Source: Clostridia bacterium (GTDB lineage Bacteria > Bacillota > Clostridia > Christensenellales > UBA1242). Taken from it: DNA of 50,565 nucleotides. The translations under genes and the position numbers were made by a program. Each line of letters starts with the position of its first letter. Positions within the stretch are counted from its first letter, which is position 1. Positions 11,001-26,000 of this stretch are shown in pieces. The stretch is from NCBI GenBank assembly GCA_017398655.1, contig JAFQFI010000022.1, forward strand, positions 1 through 50,565, in the 5' to 3' direction. Below the pieces are notes generated by a model, which was not told the DNA's origin, ran no database searches, and saw only the letters and a program-made list of their open reading frames with translations.

Positions 11001-14000
11001 TTACCTAAACCATTAATAGTTACTTTTGCTGTGCCTGCGTTAATATTATTATCATAAACAACTTCAAAATCAGGTGTTTCTCCTTCATAACTCAATCTTT
11101 CTGTTGCAACATCATATTCTCCATTTTGGTCTTTATCCCAGAAGAAACTAATTTCTGGTTTTATTTGACCAATAGAATATTTTTGATTTGCAATATTTTG
11201 AATTACAAAGAATTCGTTATTAGTAAAGTTAAGAGGAGTAATGTTAAATTCAAGCTCTACAGTACCAACATAGTTTACATACAATGAATTTACTGCACCA
11301 TTAATTGTTGCAACTACATAATATTTACCCACATTAATTGAACCATCTTCAACTGTATTTCCAGCAGAATCTTTATAACTATAAGTTTCTGTAACATTAA
11401 ATGAAATACCTTTTGTTTCGCTGTACAAGTATTTAACAGTTGGAGTTATAGAACTTCCTGTATAAGTAAATGTTTCAGATCTAATAGAATTAAATTCTAA
11501 TGTGTAATCAGTAATATCAGAAGTTGAAATTTCTTGTGGTAAAATATCAAATTTAATTGTATGAGCACCAGTTACATTGTTACCTTTACCAGCAATAGAA
11601 ATCATTGCTTTTGAACTTTCGCTACTTACATTTATGTTGTTTGAATAGAATATTTCAAAATCTGTATTCAACCACAAATCAATGCCTGTAGAACCAACAG
11701 TAACTTTACTTTTTGTTACACCGTTTTCAATTGATGTGAAATCTTTAACAATTGAAGATCCTGTGTAATTTTGTGCTGCTGATAAAGAACTTGCAAAGTT
11801 TGCTCTTGAAATATCAAATTTTGCAATTGAATAATAAGCAGTTAATGTACCAGTATAGTTACCTGTTAAAGTAACTGTAATATATGCTGTTTTATAACCA
11901 GCATTTACAGCATTACTATATGTTGTTTTACTATTATCAATTTCAAGAGTTGTTGTTAAATATGAAATAGAAGTAATAGTAGGGGTTTGTCTTACACCAC
12001 TATAAATACAGTTAGAATCATCTAATACAATAGAAACACCTTCTGTATCGTTAGTTAAAATTTGACCTTTTACAGTTAAATCACCATATGAAATACCACC
12101 TGTAGCAAATGCATAATTGTCATGTGTCAATTCTACATCTACAAATTCTTGATAAGAACCAGCAGTTAAAGTTTTATGGTCAATTCCACCTTTAAGTATA
12201 AGTTTACAATTATCAACAATAGAAACTTTATCTACTGATGGGTTTATAAGATCTTCATCATACAATGTAAAGTTTGAACCATCAACTTTAACAAGTTCTC
12301 CTGTACCATAAGTCATTATGGCATCTGGAACACCAATTCTTATTAACTTTTTATTAACAGTAATTGTTGCTGTACCTGTAAAGCCCTCTACATAAGTTTG
12401 TCCGTTTACATCTGCACCTTCTGACTTGTAACCACCAAGAGCTACCGTTCCTGCTTTTGTTAATCTTACTAAAACTTTTATTGGGCTAACTTCAAAAGTA
12501 ACACCTATTGTTGAAATAAACTTACTTAAAGCAGTGTCTGTTACTTCCGTAACATATGTAATATTTGCATATTCATAATCTTTACTTATATCAGCAAATA
12601 CAGAGTTAACAATTAACATATAGTTATTATCTGCTATTAATGTATTGCTTTGATCAACAAGGTTTTTACCACCAGCAATAAAGAATGTTAAAGTATCTCC
12701 ATATGTTGCTGTTATGGATGTGTTATTAACTTTAGTATAATTTCCGTTATCTAAATAATATAAAGATATTTCGCCTTGAGAAAGGTTTGATGGATAGAAT
12801 GTTTGTTGTAATGTTACATCTGTAATATCTTGATAGTTTTTAGATTGTAAAATATTAGCATTAGAAACAAATGTAAATTTAGGATTGTATGGTCCTTGGT
12901 TATATTCGTTATAGCTAACAATAGCATAAGAATATTTTCCTGTTAGATATAAATCAATAATATTTCTATGGTTGTTATAAATAGTTGAATATTCTGTTAC
13001 ATCTCCAGGAAGGTTTGTTGTTAATTGTTTACCTACAGAAGAATTGTTTGTTGTATCTGGAGTTATAAAATCAAGAGTAACTGTTCCAGAAGGAGCTTCT
13101 GCAGAATCAATACCATAAGCAACAATTAAAACAATTGTTTCTGTATGAGTATCTTTTGCTCCTGTTTCAAGAGCAACAACTGCATAACTCTTTAATGCAG
13201 CAGGTAAAATTTGATAATCAACATATTTATTTATTTCTGATAAAGTATAGTTTTCTCTACCTGTTGTTGTTAAATTTGCTGTTACCCTAAACTTTCCTGC
13301 AAGTTTAGTTATTCCACTATGAGCAATATAACTTAAACCATTATCCAAACTATATTGATAAACATATTCTATTGGAGAATCATTACCTTGTATGCCTTGA
13401 ATATTTGCTGTTGGATATTGATTTTCTCCGTTATAAATATAGTTTCTTGATTCTGGAATATTCCAACTTATAATTTCTAATTCTACTGGAGTAATTTGTA
13501 AAGAAGCTTTTGTAACTTCTTTGCCATCTACTGTTGCATAAATTAATGTATAGTTGCCTGACTTATCGCCACCTAAAGTGATTTCTGGCGTATATGTTCC
13601 TACTTTAATTTGGTTATAAGACATTTCTCCATTATACAATGGGTAAACACTACTTTCATCACCTGAAACAATACCATTTGCTCCGTTTGGAACTAAGTTA
13701 ACTTTTAATTGTTGATTTGAAGCATTGTAAGTAAGTGAAGGGCTGTTTTCAAATTTTAATTGAATTTGATTTACAATCCAAGTTTTAGAAATGTTTGTAA
13801 CACCTTCTAAAGTATAGTTAGAAGAGTGAGCACCGTTTAAACCTTCAATATTTCTTACATATCTACCAGCATTAACAGTTGTTGTTGTCATATAATTGTT
13901 TAACAATGTTGTATATGACAATCCAACAAATTCACCCGGTAAAACATTGTTTATGCTTGGAGTAAAGTTTATATCATTACCAGTATATTCGGCTGAAGAA

Positions 14001-17000
14001 TCTCCTACTTCTGCAACTTCTATATTATTTGCTGTCCAAACAATATTTACTTGTCTTGCAGTAATTCTCCAATTAATGTACCAGTTATTTGTTTCATCAG
14101 CATTGCTGAATTTGTAGTTGGTATTATTTAATGCTTTAATTTTTGCTTGATAAGTTCCAACATTAATTTTTGCATTATCTTCATAACCGTTACTTGTTGC
14201 TACTGTAACAGTATCACCTGTTATTTCGCCTTCAACCTCTGCTAATACAGTTTGTTGTGCACCTGTATATTGCAATGGGTTATCATCAGAATAATTCCAA
14301 CTGAAAGTAATTGTTTTTTGTTCTATTGTCCAAGATCTTACTAAGAAATTTTCTGCATAATTTGCTAAAGAATAGTTGTCTTTAAAGTCACCCTTTAAAC
14401 CACTAATTGTTAAAGTATAATTACCAGCATTTGCACAGTTTGTTAAATTTGTAAATGATTGCTTTGTACCATCTGGACTTACAAAGTTAATTGTCATATC
14501 AAATTCGACAGATTGTGTACCAACCATAGTTGAAGTATCAACAATCGGTTCGTAATATTTAGCAGTTTTATCATAAATCCAATTAGTTGTATTTGGCTTC
14601 CATTCAAAAGCAATTTTTGCAGGAGAAATTGTCCAAGACCAAGAAGTGTTTATACTGCCATCTAATGTATAGTTATCACTATCATTACCTGTTAAAGATT
14701 CAATAATAGTTGTATATTTTGCTCCTCCAACAGTAACAGCAGTTTTGTTTGTATCTCCTGTATAACCAGCAACTGCAACAACATCATTGCCAATTCTACC
14801 AGAAATAGTATTTACTGTAGGATTATAAGGAGAATTTGCATAAGTGATATCGCTATAACTCCAAACAAATGTTAATGTCTTTTTGTTAATAGTCCAGAAT
14901 TGTTCTGTACCTTCTTTTAAGACATAATCTCCATCACCTTCAATTGAAAGTGAACATTTATAATCACCAGCATTAATACATGCTTCTGCACCACCTACAA
15001 CTTCTGTCCAGTTTGCACCACCATCATTTGAATAATAGTAATAATGATTTAAAGTGATGTTCATAGAACTAATTAAGTTTGCAATTGTAGCAGAATAGTA
15101 AATTGGGTTTTTATTATAATTTGCAGAATCACCAGAGATATTTGTTCCTGTCCAAGCAATAGAAGCTTTTCTTGGGGTAATCTCCCACTCATAAGTAGAT
15201 TTACTATCGTCAATCATATAGTTGTTGTTAGATAATTCTGTAGCTTTTGCTAAGTATTTTCCAACATTTATTGCAACATTTGTATAGTTGTTAGAACTAT
15301 ATTCGTGAGCACCCGGAATTTGTTCTGTAGAATATGAAATAACATTTACAGAATCTGCCCCTTGAATATTTGTTACAATAGCACCAACATATTTATTGCT
15401 ACCAGTAAATGAATTATCTTCATAACTCCATTCTAATTCTGCATATAAACGAGTTATTTGCCATTCAATTGTCCAAGAATATTTATCTGTTAAAGTATTT
15501 GTAAATATGTAGTTACCAGTTTCTATCAAATTAACAGTAGCAATATAATTGCCAGCATTAGTTTGAGTTGTTCCTGATGTTGAATATTGAATGCCTTCTG
15601 TTAAAAATTCATCTGTTCTATAAGAATTTTTAACTTTTACAACAACTGTTTGTGGTGTTGCATTATAAACAAAAGGAGTTGTAGAACCATTACCATAATC
15701 AAGAACTAATATATCATTTAAGTTTGATAAATTTAGTTTTGCAGGAAGAAGAGTCCAACTCTTTGATGCATTTTCTGCATCTGTTAAAGTATAGTTATTT
15801 GAACCACTTAAACCTGTAATTGTTGCAGAATAAGAACCTGCATCTTTAGAATTTACTTCTAATAAAGAAATATAATCGTTAAGTACATGACTGCCATTGT
15901 TAAAGCCACCAGAAATAACACTTTTTGCACCTTGTGCAACAACTGTAATTTCAAATGTAACTCTATCTCTTGACATCATATTTGTTGTAAATGTGTAATA
16001 CTGAGCTCTGTCAGAAACAACATCAACTGTTATAGATGCATCTGTTTCGTTCCAAGCATAATAATCAGTACCTGTCCAAGTAAATGAAACTGGACGAGGT
16101 GTAATTGCCCAAGATTTTGAACCGGTTACTTCATCTATATAATAGTTTCCACTATATGTTCCTTCAAGTGAAGTTGTTGCAAAATAAGTGTCAACATCTA
16201 CAATTGATTCTGTTCCAATTTCTCTTGAAGCACTGTTTGTATATGTTACTTTTACTGTAACGCCAGCAATTTCTGCTTCTAATCTACCAACAGGGTCAGA
16301 AACATAGTAATATTTTGGAGTTCCATTATAAACCAATGTTTCAACATTAGAGCCAACCCAAACAAGTGTTAATTTTCTTTGACCAATTTCCCAAATTTGA
16401 GTAACTGTACTATTTGTTTCTACAAAAGTATAATTTGAATTTCCAACAGAAGCTACTTTTGCTACATATCTACCAACAGCAGTTGCTTTTTCTGTATAAC
16501 TTTCAGAACTACCCTCTATAAGTTGAGAAGAATAACTTATTTCAAATTGTCCTTCGTCACCAGCAATTATGCTTGCAGGATTTACTTCTGCAGAAATACT
16601 ATGTTGCTCTGCACTGTAAGTAAATGGTGCTGAATAATTCCAAACAAATGTTACTTCTTTAGGATCAATTCTCCATGTAACAGTAGTTGTTTCATTTTCT
16701 GCAAAAGTATAGTAACTACTATGACCACCAGATAATGTTGTTCCATCAATTAAACCTGTATAAATACCAGCTTGAATATTGTTAATATCATTTCTTACAT
16801 ATTTTGCAATAGCATCAACATCTTCATATCCATTTACCTTGTTTGAAATGTTAGGTATTAAAAGGAATGATTTTCCGTTATAAATAGAAGTAATTGCAGC
16901 TGAAGTTCCAGCAGGAATAATTTGTGTATCAAGCCATTGAATACCTGCTCTTGCTCTCCATTCAAACTTAAGAACACGAGGTGTAATTTCCCAAGTTTGA

Positions 17001-20000
17001 GTTAAGTTTTGTTCACCTAAAGTATAATTAGGATTTAAGCGAGTATCAATTACAGTACATGTATAAGTTTGAATTTCACTACCACTATGACCTTCGTAAG
17101 AAATACCATGGTCATCTGTGCCTAATAAGCCATCAATAATAGGTGTAAATGTTTTTGTTTTAGAATCCCATTCAAAAGAAGTTGATTCTGGCCAAATTAA
17201 AGTTAATGCAGCTTTGTTAATCTTCCAAGTAAATATTTCTGTTCCTTCTGCAATTTCATAGTTGTAATCAAGTTCTGGAATTAACACTGCAGTAACATTA
17301 TATTCTCCAGCGTCTCTCTTTAAGGTATCACCTAAATAAGTAAATGATAATGTAATACCCTTATCATTATCTACTACAGCAGATTGATGATAATTTGCAT
17401 CATATGTAATTTCATTTACTTTGTTTCCATCAATACCCCAGTTTAAAGATACTACATCTTTTTTAACAATTAATGTTATATCATAAACTGCAGTTGGTGA
17501 TGGGAAGTAATTGCTTGCTTGAGTGAAATATTCTTTAGAACTATCAAATTCTACATCTTCTGCGTATGCAGGAACATAAGAACCATCAGCATCTTTTACA
17601 AAATATAAATTAGCTTTATAATCTGCTTCATTAGCATCAATAACAATTTCATATTCTACAACACTAACTGTAATTGTATATACACCTGCATCAACAATTG
17701 TTAAGAATGTGCCTGCAATGTCTGTATTTAAGTAATTTGTCATTGTTGTGTAGAAAACAACTTCTTGAGTTACACTATCACCCTTGTTTGTTGTACCTAC
17801 AACACTAATTTTCATTTTTAAATTACTACTAATTATACTTATAGAACCATCATCTTTCTTAGTACCCATCATAGAAGCTGTTACTCTGTAACCGTTAGTA
17901 CCAACATAATCAACTTCAATTGTATGATCTACTAAGTTATCATGAACATATTCTTGAGAACCTACTTTCCATTTTTCAATGAAAGCTTGTGTACCAGTAA
18001 TATTCCAGTTAAATACAGTTGATCCTTCTTCTGGTAAAGAATAGTTTGTGTTATCAATTGCATAAATTTGTGTTGAATATTTACCAATATCTCCAAAACC
18101 AGTTGGGCTTGTTTGTGTTAAAGAGCCAAAGTTTTCTACAAAATAATTATTGTCTGAGTTTGTATATGTAACAAAGCTTCTTTCGCTTCCACTCATATAT
18201 AACTGAGAAATAATTCTATCTTTAACACCAGCAACAGTTTTTATGTTTTTGTAAATTGGTATGATTAAGTGAGCAATATCACCTTTTTCATATGCACTTA
18301 CATATCTTTGTCCTGTTACAGTGTCATACCAGTAATCAACTTCCAATTGCAATGGTAAAATCTTCCATGGCAAACTATCATATTTTAATATGTAGTTTGT
18401 ATTTGCAATTGCAATTTTAATTAAATATGTTTCAGTACCTGTGTTTGCAAGTAATTTTGTATATGTTCCGTCTAAAGAATCTAATCCTAAACCTTCATAT
18501 GTATCATTGTATTGTAAGGGACCTTCTACAAGATGAATGTTTACGCCACTATCAGCACTTTTTCCATCTTGATACAAAGCATTAATCTCTTCACCTGTAT
18601 AAGTAAATTCATTTACAGCAAGATTAATATCTATTTCTTTTGGTAAAATTGTAAGAAGTATCTTATCTGAAAAACTATCTCTTCTGGTTGTTATTCCATC
18701 CTCAGCAGCACCAATTACAACAACATAAACTTTATAGAAGCCAGTTGCATCAACATCATAAATTGTTAATGTATCTGAAGTTGCATTAGCAATTATTTCG
18801 TCTTGATAATACCATTGATAAGAATATATAAAACCATCTGATTCGTTTTTATTTAATATGTTTGCTCTAACAATAATTGGAGTTCCATATACTTCTTGAA
18901 CACTTTCTGGAACAAGTTGAATAATAGGATTTGATACAGACCAAGAAATATAAATGTTTCTATTATCAGTTTCAAGGTTTTGATTGAAGTAAACTTGAAT
19001 TGTCATATCTTCAATCTTAGCAGCACCACTTATGCCACCTTCGCCTAAGAAGTGATAACCCTTAATTTCAAAACCTACATTTTCTACAGTAACATTACCA
19101 TATGTAGCAGCTTCTGGATTTGTAGCTATCTCTTCTGGGTTTAATAAAACATTACTTAAAATATTTCCGTTAATATAATTTTCAAAAGTATCTCCATATC
19201 TAACTTTTATTTGATAAACAGTAGAACTGCCATATTCATAATTTACAAATAAAGTAAATGTATTACCTATTTGCAATGTAGGGTTTCCACCGTGAGTAGT
19301 AATTTCTGTTAAATAGAAATTTTCTGAATTGCTTTTTATTGTATAGTTAGAAATTATGCTATCTCTAAAGTCAACTTGTTCAACAATTACTCTACTAATT
19401 TTGTACTCATCTTCAATAGCAATTTCTATATCGCTATCAGCATTTAAAGCAGCAGATTGAACAATAATACTATTTTGACCTAAGAAAATTTGACCTGTTA
19501 TATAAAGATCTGTTTCTATAGCAGAATCTGCAAAAACTAAACCTTTTTCATTTTCGTTGTCGGCATTTTTATAAGAAGTATACCAAATTGCATTGCCGTT
19601 TGTTGCTTCGTTACCAACAATTTCTGCACCAGAAATTTTTAAAGATGATTTATGTTCGTTTGCAACATAAATAGCGCCACCATCATTAGCTGTATTATTT
19701 CTTGAAACGCTTATTCTGTAAACAATTGTACCTTCATCTTCTATATTTTCTGCTACAGGAGAAAGTTCTACTTTACCACCATTATTATAAATAGCACCAC
19801 CATTGTTGTAGCTTCTATTATTTGTAATAGTTGCTTCTGTAATTAAAAGTTGAACTTCACCAAGACCTTGGCTGTTAATGTAAATAGCACCACCATTTCC
19901 ACCAACAAAACCAACAAAATCATTTGCTTTGTATGTTGCGTTATATCTAATTGAAGCACCATTAATTGTTGCCGTTGCATTTACTACAAGAGCAATTGCA

Positions 20001-23000
20001 CCACCATAACAAGCTAAGTTTCTTTGAATTGAAGCGCCCTCTACAAGTAAAGAACCTTGACATTCAATAGCACCACCACGCTCGCCTTCTTTGTTAACTT
20101 CATTGTTTTGAATAGTTACATTTTTGTATAAAGATAATTTTGCACTTTCATAAACAACTATAAGTGATTTTTCTGCAACTAAACCACTATTTTTTGCATA
20201 ATTAGCAGCGTTAGGAGTTGTATTTGCATTGCTTGATGTTTGCCATATAGCACCACCATCAATTGTTATTGTTCCAGACATTAATTCTCCAGAACTATCT
20301 TTACCAATAACTAACTCTGCAGATCCAGTTACATTAAATAAAGAACCTTTAAAGCCACTAAGTCTCATTATTGTTATGTTATCTGAAACAAATAAATATT
20401 CTGTTTCGTTAACAACATATGTTGCACCTACATAAACTGTTGCTCTAACAGAACCAACACTCACAATGCTGTTAATAGCTTCACTCATAACTTTTGCATC
20501 ACTTGGTTGAGTAAGATTTGCATCTAAGAAGAAGCCAGTTGTTCCATCTTGTGAAGTTGCATAATAAATAACATTTGCATAAACCCTTATTTTTATTTGG
20601 AAGTCCACACTACTATAAGCAGCGTTGAAAGGTGTAAATGTTACATAACCTGTTTGAAGTCCAACATTTGTAAATATCATTTCATCATAAGACCAATTAA
20701 ATGTACCTTCAATTGTCTTACCATTATAAGTTGCTTTACCTCCAACAAGGGCAGGTCTATTATCTTTTCCACCAGTGCCACCAGTTTTTGAATAAAGAGT
20801 ATTTACACTTGGTTTACTTGTAACTGTAGGAAATTCAGAAATTGTAGGAACAATGTTTCTGATATTAACAATTCTATAATCTAAAGACACACCTGTTTGA
20901 GATGTTATTCTTATATAAACATATCTAAACACACCATCTTTATAAAGAGGAAGATCTTCAGACCATGCATTTTCTGGTATAGTGTCATCTAAAGCTGCAA
21001 CGCCAAAGAATTCAACTTTTACACCAGCAGGTTCATTAAGTGGTTTCCATCCAATTGTATGGTAAGCACCATCATAATCGCCTATATAATCACTTGCAAC
21101 ATATTGCAATGTTTGTGCTTCTGTAAAGCCCAAGAAAAGTTTATCGTCTTTTTTAGTTAAATCTGTTTTATCGCCAGATTGATAATAAACTTTTTTATTT
21201 GCGTTATCAGAAACAAATTTTGTTAAAATTTCTTCACTGTCAAACTCATAAGAATTTGGATTGTCATTTAATGGAACTGCAATAACAACTGTACTTGTAC
21301 TTGCACTATCAACACCAACAATAGCATCGGCACTTAATGAAGGTAAAACAGAAATTGCAGTATCTTCTAAGAATACATTGCCACCAATGTTTTGGTAAAT
21401 ATAAGTATTTTCACCAATATATAATGTAGAGCCAGTTTCAACATGAACTGCAGCAGATTGTAAATTGTTATTTGTATTATTTGTAATTTCACCACCAAGA
21501 ACAACCAATTCTGCACCAACACTATCTACAGTAGCAACTGAAATAGCGGCAGCTTCGTATAAAGAAGTATTTTCTGTAATATTTCCAGAATTTAATAATA
21601 AACGACCACCAGCAAGATAGATAGCACCACCGTGATTGTTTTTAGCAATGTTTTTACTAATTAAAACATTGTTATTTATTTCAATAAAGCCAGCGCCTTT
21701 AACATAAATAGCGCCACCTTCTTTACCTGCTGTATTGTTTGTAATTTCGCCACCGTTTAATAATAATGTTGCAACAGAAGAAGTTACATCATCAATATAA
21801 ATAGCACCACCAAAACCTGTCTCTGAAGTTTTATTATTATAAATATAACCACCAGAAATTGTTAAGTTAGAAGATTTTATTTTATTAACCAAATCTGAAG
21901 CAGTAGCATCAGAATCAATTAAACTATCTATGTTTTTGTTTAAAACACCTTTTGCTTGAGAATAAATAGCACCACCGTTAGTTGCAAAGTTATTATAAAT
22001 TTCGCCGCCTTTAAAATTTAAAATAGCGTCTGAAGCTAAATAAATTGCACCACCATTTGCGTTTGCTGTATTGTTGTAAATTTCACCAGCATTATAATTG
22101 ATGGTTGCGCCATAGTTATAAATTGCACCACCATTGTTTGAAGCAATGTTATTGTAAATCATAACAAGTTTAGAAAGTTGTAAACTACCACTTGTTAAAT
22201 AAATAGCACCACCATCTTTAGCTGTATTTTCAACAATTTCGCCGTCAACAATATTTAAGTTTGCACTTGACCAAATAGCACCACCTTGATTAGAAGCAGA
22301 GTTAGCATAAATTAAACTCTTTTCAATGTAAATGTCACCTAAAGAGTAGATAGCTCCACCATCTTTAGCGGCGTTATTAATAAGATTGCCACCATAAATA
22401 TTAAGTTTTGCGTTGGTAGCAATATAAATAGCACCACCCTTACTGTCAGTACTTGAAGGGTCAAAGCCATTGTTGTAAATATCTCCACCGTAAATATCTA
22501 ATTTACCACTTGAAATATAAATAGCACCACCGGCACTGTAAGCTTCGTTACCAAAAATCAAACCACCATTTATAACTACAGAGCCAGAACTCCAAATAGC
22601 ACCACCGTTTTTAATTTCAGAACTTACAGCATTGTTTGTAATAATACCAGCATTAATAGTTAAATTACCTTTATTGTAAATAGCACCACCAGCAGGAGGA
22701 TTTCTATCTTCGCTATTTAAAAGGTTGTTGTTTCTTAAAATTGTACCAGTTTCAATAATTAAAGAAGAACCTTCGTTAACAGAAATAATAGCGTTTTTAG
22801 CTTCTGTTAATAAACCATCTAAAATAATGTTAGTTAAAGTTAAAGTAGCGTTATTTTTAACAAGAATAAATGGATCGCTAAATGTGTCACCCTCTCTTGT
22901 TGTACCTCTAACAATTGTAACGCCCAAAGCAGATAGAGTTGTATTTGAAGAAATCTCCAATGTTTCCATTAAATAAATGGTTGCATTTTTGTCAGAAACA

Positions 23001-26000
23001 GCATAAGCCCACTCAAGAGTTTTAACAGGGTTACCATAGTCACCATTGTCTAAATCTGTATTATCGTTACCAGTTTTTGGTGCCCAATAAACAGTAGTTC
23101 TTAAACCATTACCAACAACCAAAATAAGTTCGTAAGTTTCTTCATTAACACTTATATTATACTGTTTGTCTTCATTAATAATATAAATAGTAGTTGCGTT
23201 AACTTCAACAACATCTAAAGTAGCAACTGTTAAATATTCTGCAGAAACTTTAGCAATAATGTGAGATACACTACCACCACCCGGAATATAAATATAAACT
23301 TTAGAATCGGCAGTTAAATTACCATTTTGATAAATAACAGAATTAGAAGAAGATGTTTCAATAGCAGAAACAATATCAAGTTTACCACTTAAGAAAATTT
23401 CACCATTACCACCAACACCAATTTCACTAGCATTACCAGCAATAGTAGCATTATCTAAATAAAGTTCACCAATGTCAGTACCATTAGAATAAACATAAAC
23501 TTGATTATACTTACCTTTGCTTGAAATATTTCCATTAAAGAAGTTGTCGCTAACAACACTGTTGTTTGTTAAATAAACGCTACTTCCAAACAAAACAGAA
23601 ATACCAGCACCAAATGCCTCAGCATTTGTATAGTTAGAATAAATACTATTGTTATAAATTTTTGAGTTATCAAAAGTTATAGCATTTTTAGTAGAATAAA
23701 CTGCTCCATAAATTGTTACAGGGGCTGTATTAGAAGTGTTTAAATATCTAATAATGTTAGAAGAAATTTCAGTATCTTCAATTAACAAATTACCAGAACT
23801 TACAATACCACTACCAGCGTACAAAGTATTAGAAGAATCACATTCAATGATGTTATTAAATATTTTAGATTCAAAAATTACAGAACTTGTTATAGTTCCA
23901 ACATTGCTTGCATGAGTAATTTCACTAATATTATGGTAAATACCAGCGCCCATACCAGTTGCAGTGTTGCCAGAAATAGTACCATAGTGCAACATAAACA
24001 ATTTGTTAAAGTAAGCACCACCACCCTTACCATAAGCAGTAATATTGCCCTCACTGTCTTTTGTACCAACAGCGTGGTTATTTCTTAAAACAATACCACC
24101 ATAACTTTTTGCACCAACTAAGGTTGTTTTGTTGTAAATATATTCTTCATTAACATATATACCACCACCATTAGCAGCAGTGTTGCCTTCTGCATAGAAG
24201 TAGTACATATTTGGCAATCTTTCAAAATAAACACCACCACCATTATTAAGAGCTGTGTTGTTAACAACATTTAACTCATAAATGTTTAAGTTAATGCCAT
24301 CCTTAACATACAAACCACCACCATTATTAAGAGCTGTATTGTTTTGAATTGTTCCACCATAGAAATACGCATTAATATTTTTTCCAATGGTCATACCACC
24401 ACCATTATAACCAGTACAATTATGGATATTACAATCTCTTATTTGTAATGTTTGGAAAGTACTATGATTATTAATGTAGGTAAAAGGAGCATTATCGCCA
24501 CCACTATGACAGTTATACATTTCCATAGAGAACATGTAAACATTGGTTCTTGCTTCAATTAAAATTGCAGCATTTTTAGCTGTTGCAGAACCTGCAGTGT
24601 TATGATTAATATACTCTACACCCGGATAGAAATAAATATTGCAGTACCTATTTGAGTCGGTGTTTGAAATCCAAATCATTGGGTAATTTGTATTAATATT
24701 GTTGCCATCAAAAATAAGTTTGCCCGGCATACCCATATTACCAAAACCAGTTGTAAAATCACCATTACTTCTTGTTAAAGTAATCATTGGTCCAGTTGTA
24801 TTTAAAATGTGTCTTTTAATAGAAACTGTATAATTTTTAAGTAATTGGTAGTATTCTCCGGAATTTACATAAGTAGAAATCATGTAGATTTCTCCACCGT
24901 CATTCATCAATTTAATTACATCACTTAATTTTGTAGAAACTTTTGCTGTTGTTGCATCTGTAATAGTGTCGTCAACTTCATTACCATGAACATAGAAGCC
25001 ATCAAAACCATCAGCTTTTTTATAAAACAATTTGTCAAAACCACCAACATAAACAAGTTGAGCAAAAATAAACTCTTCAAAATCTTTTTTATTGTCTGGC
25101 ACAAACTTCATTTCATAATAATAATATCCAACAGAAGTTCCAGTTGTTGTAGCTGGCTTTACCCACTCAAAATGTCCAGCAATTTGGAAGTCACTATATG
25201 TTGCCATACCACCAGTAATTGTTGCATTGCTAAGTGGGGCTTTATAAGTGCTTGTACTTACCGTAAGCCCAGAAATTTCTGGAAACTCTTCAACATAAAC
25301 AGTTTGTTTTGTAATTGTTACCGTTGCACTGCCACTTACACCAGCAAAACTACCATCTGTTGCTGTTATTTTAAAATAAACAGTTTTTGGCTCTATTGTT
25401 TCACCATCAGCAGCCAATGTTCTTGCAAACTTAGTTTTATTTTCTATAAGTTCTGGTACAAAATCTGTACTATTTGCACTTGTACCATAAGTAATCATAT
25501 ATCTTGATGGATCCATATTCAAAACTTCAATAGAAATTGTATGATAATCACCATCATAGCCACCATAATAATCACTTGCAGCAAAAGATATGCTGTTTGG
25601 CATTGTGTTTGTACTTACTACTGCAATCAAATTTTGTGTTGTAATAAGTCTTAATAGTTTTGTATCATCATCATATTCAAACTTTTTATAATCTGCATCT
25701 GTAATATTATATATAGTACCACCAAAAGCAACACTTTCTATTGATGTTTTAACACCAACTTTTGCTGTGCTACTTAAACTATCAATAATAGCCAATGCAC
25801 GAGAAACAATATAAATGTTACTGTTTTTGCCTGCACTGCCAGAAGTATAAACTCTTGCAGTTTCGTCATATTCTCCACCAGCATAGTTATCTGTTACAAT
25901 AATATTTCTTGAAATGTTAAAATCTTTACCTCTTTGTGCATAAAAACCAGCACCTTCTTTACCATTTGCAACACCATTGCCGGTAATTGTTGTGTCTGCA

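Noticed and set aside
19660..24430. Regular short repeats (AAATAGCACCACC) as a CRISPR array
   Set aside because: Spacing is irregular, the words are in frame and encode GGAIY turns, and the DNA between them is coding and itself repetitive.
24986..25507. A 173-codon plus-strand frame, and similar frames at 47230-47742, 33944-34366, 49540-50016 and 5090-5428
   Set aside because: They lie antisense inside clearly coding minus-strand genes, have no ribosome binding site, and their odd residue content (Ile/Leu/Cys/Ser runs) is what the complement of Asn/Gly/Thr-rich repeats gives.
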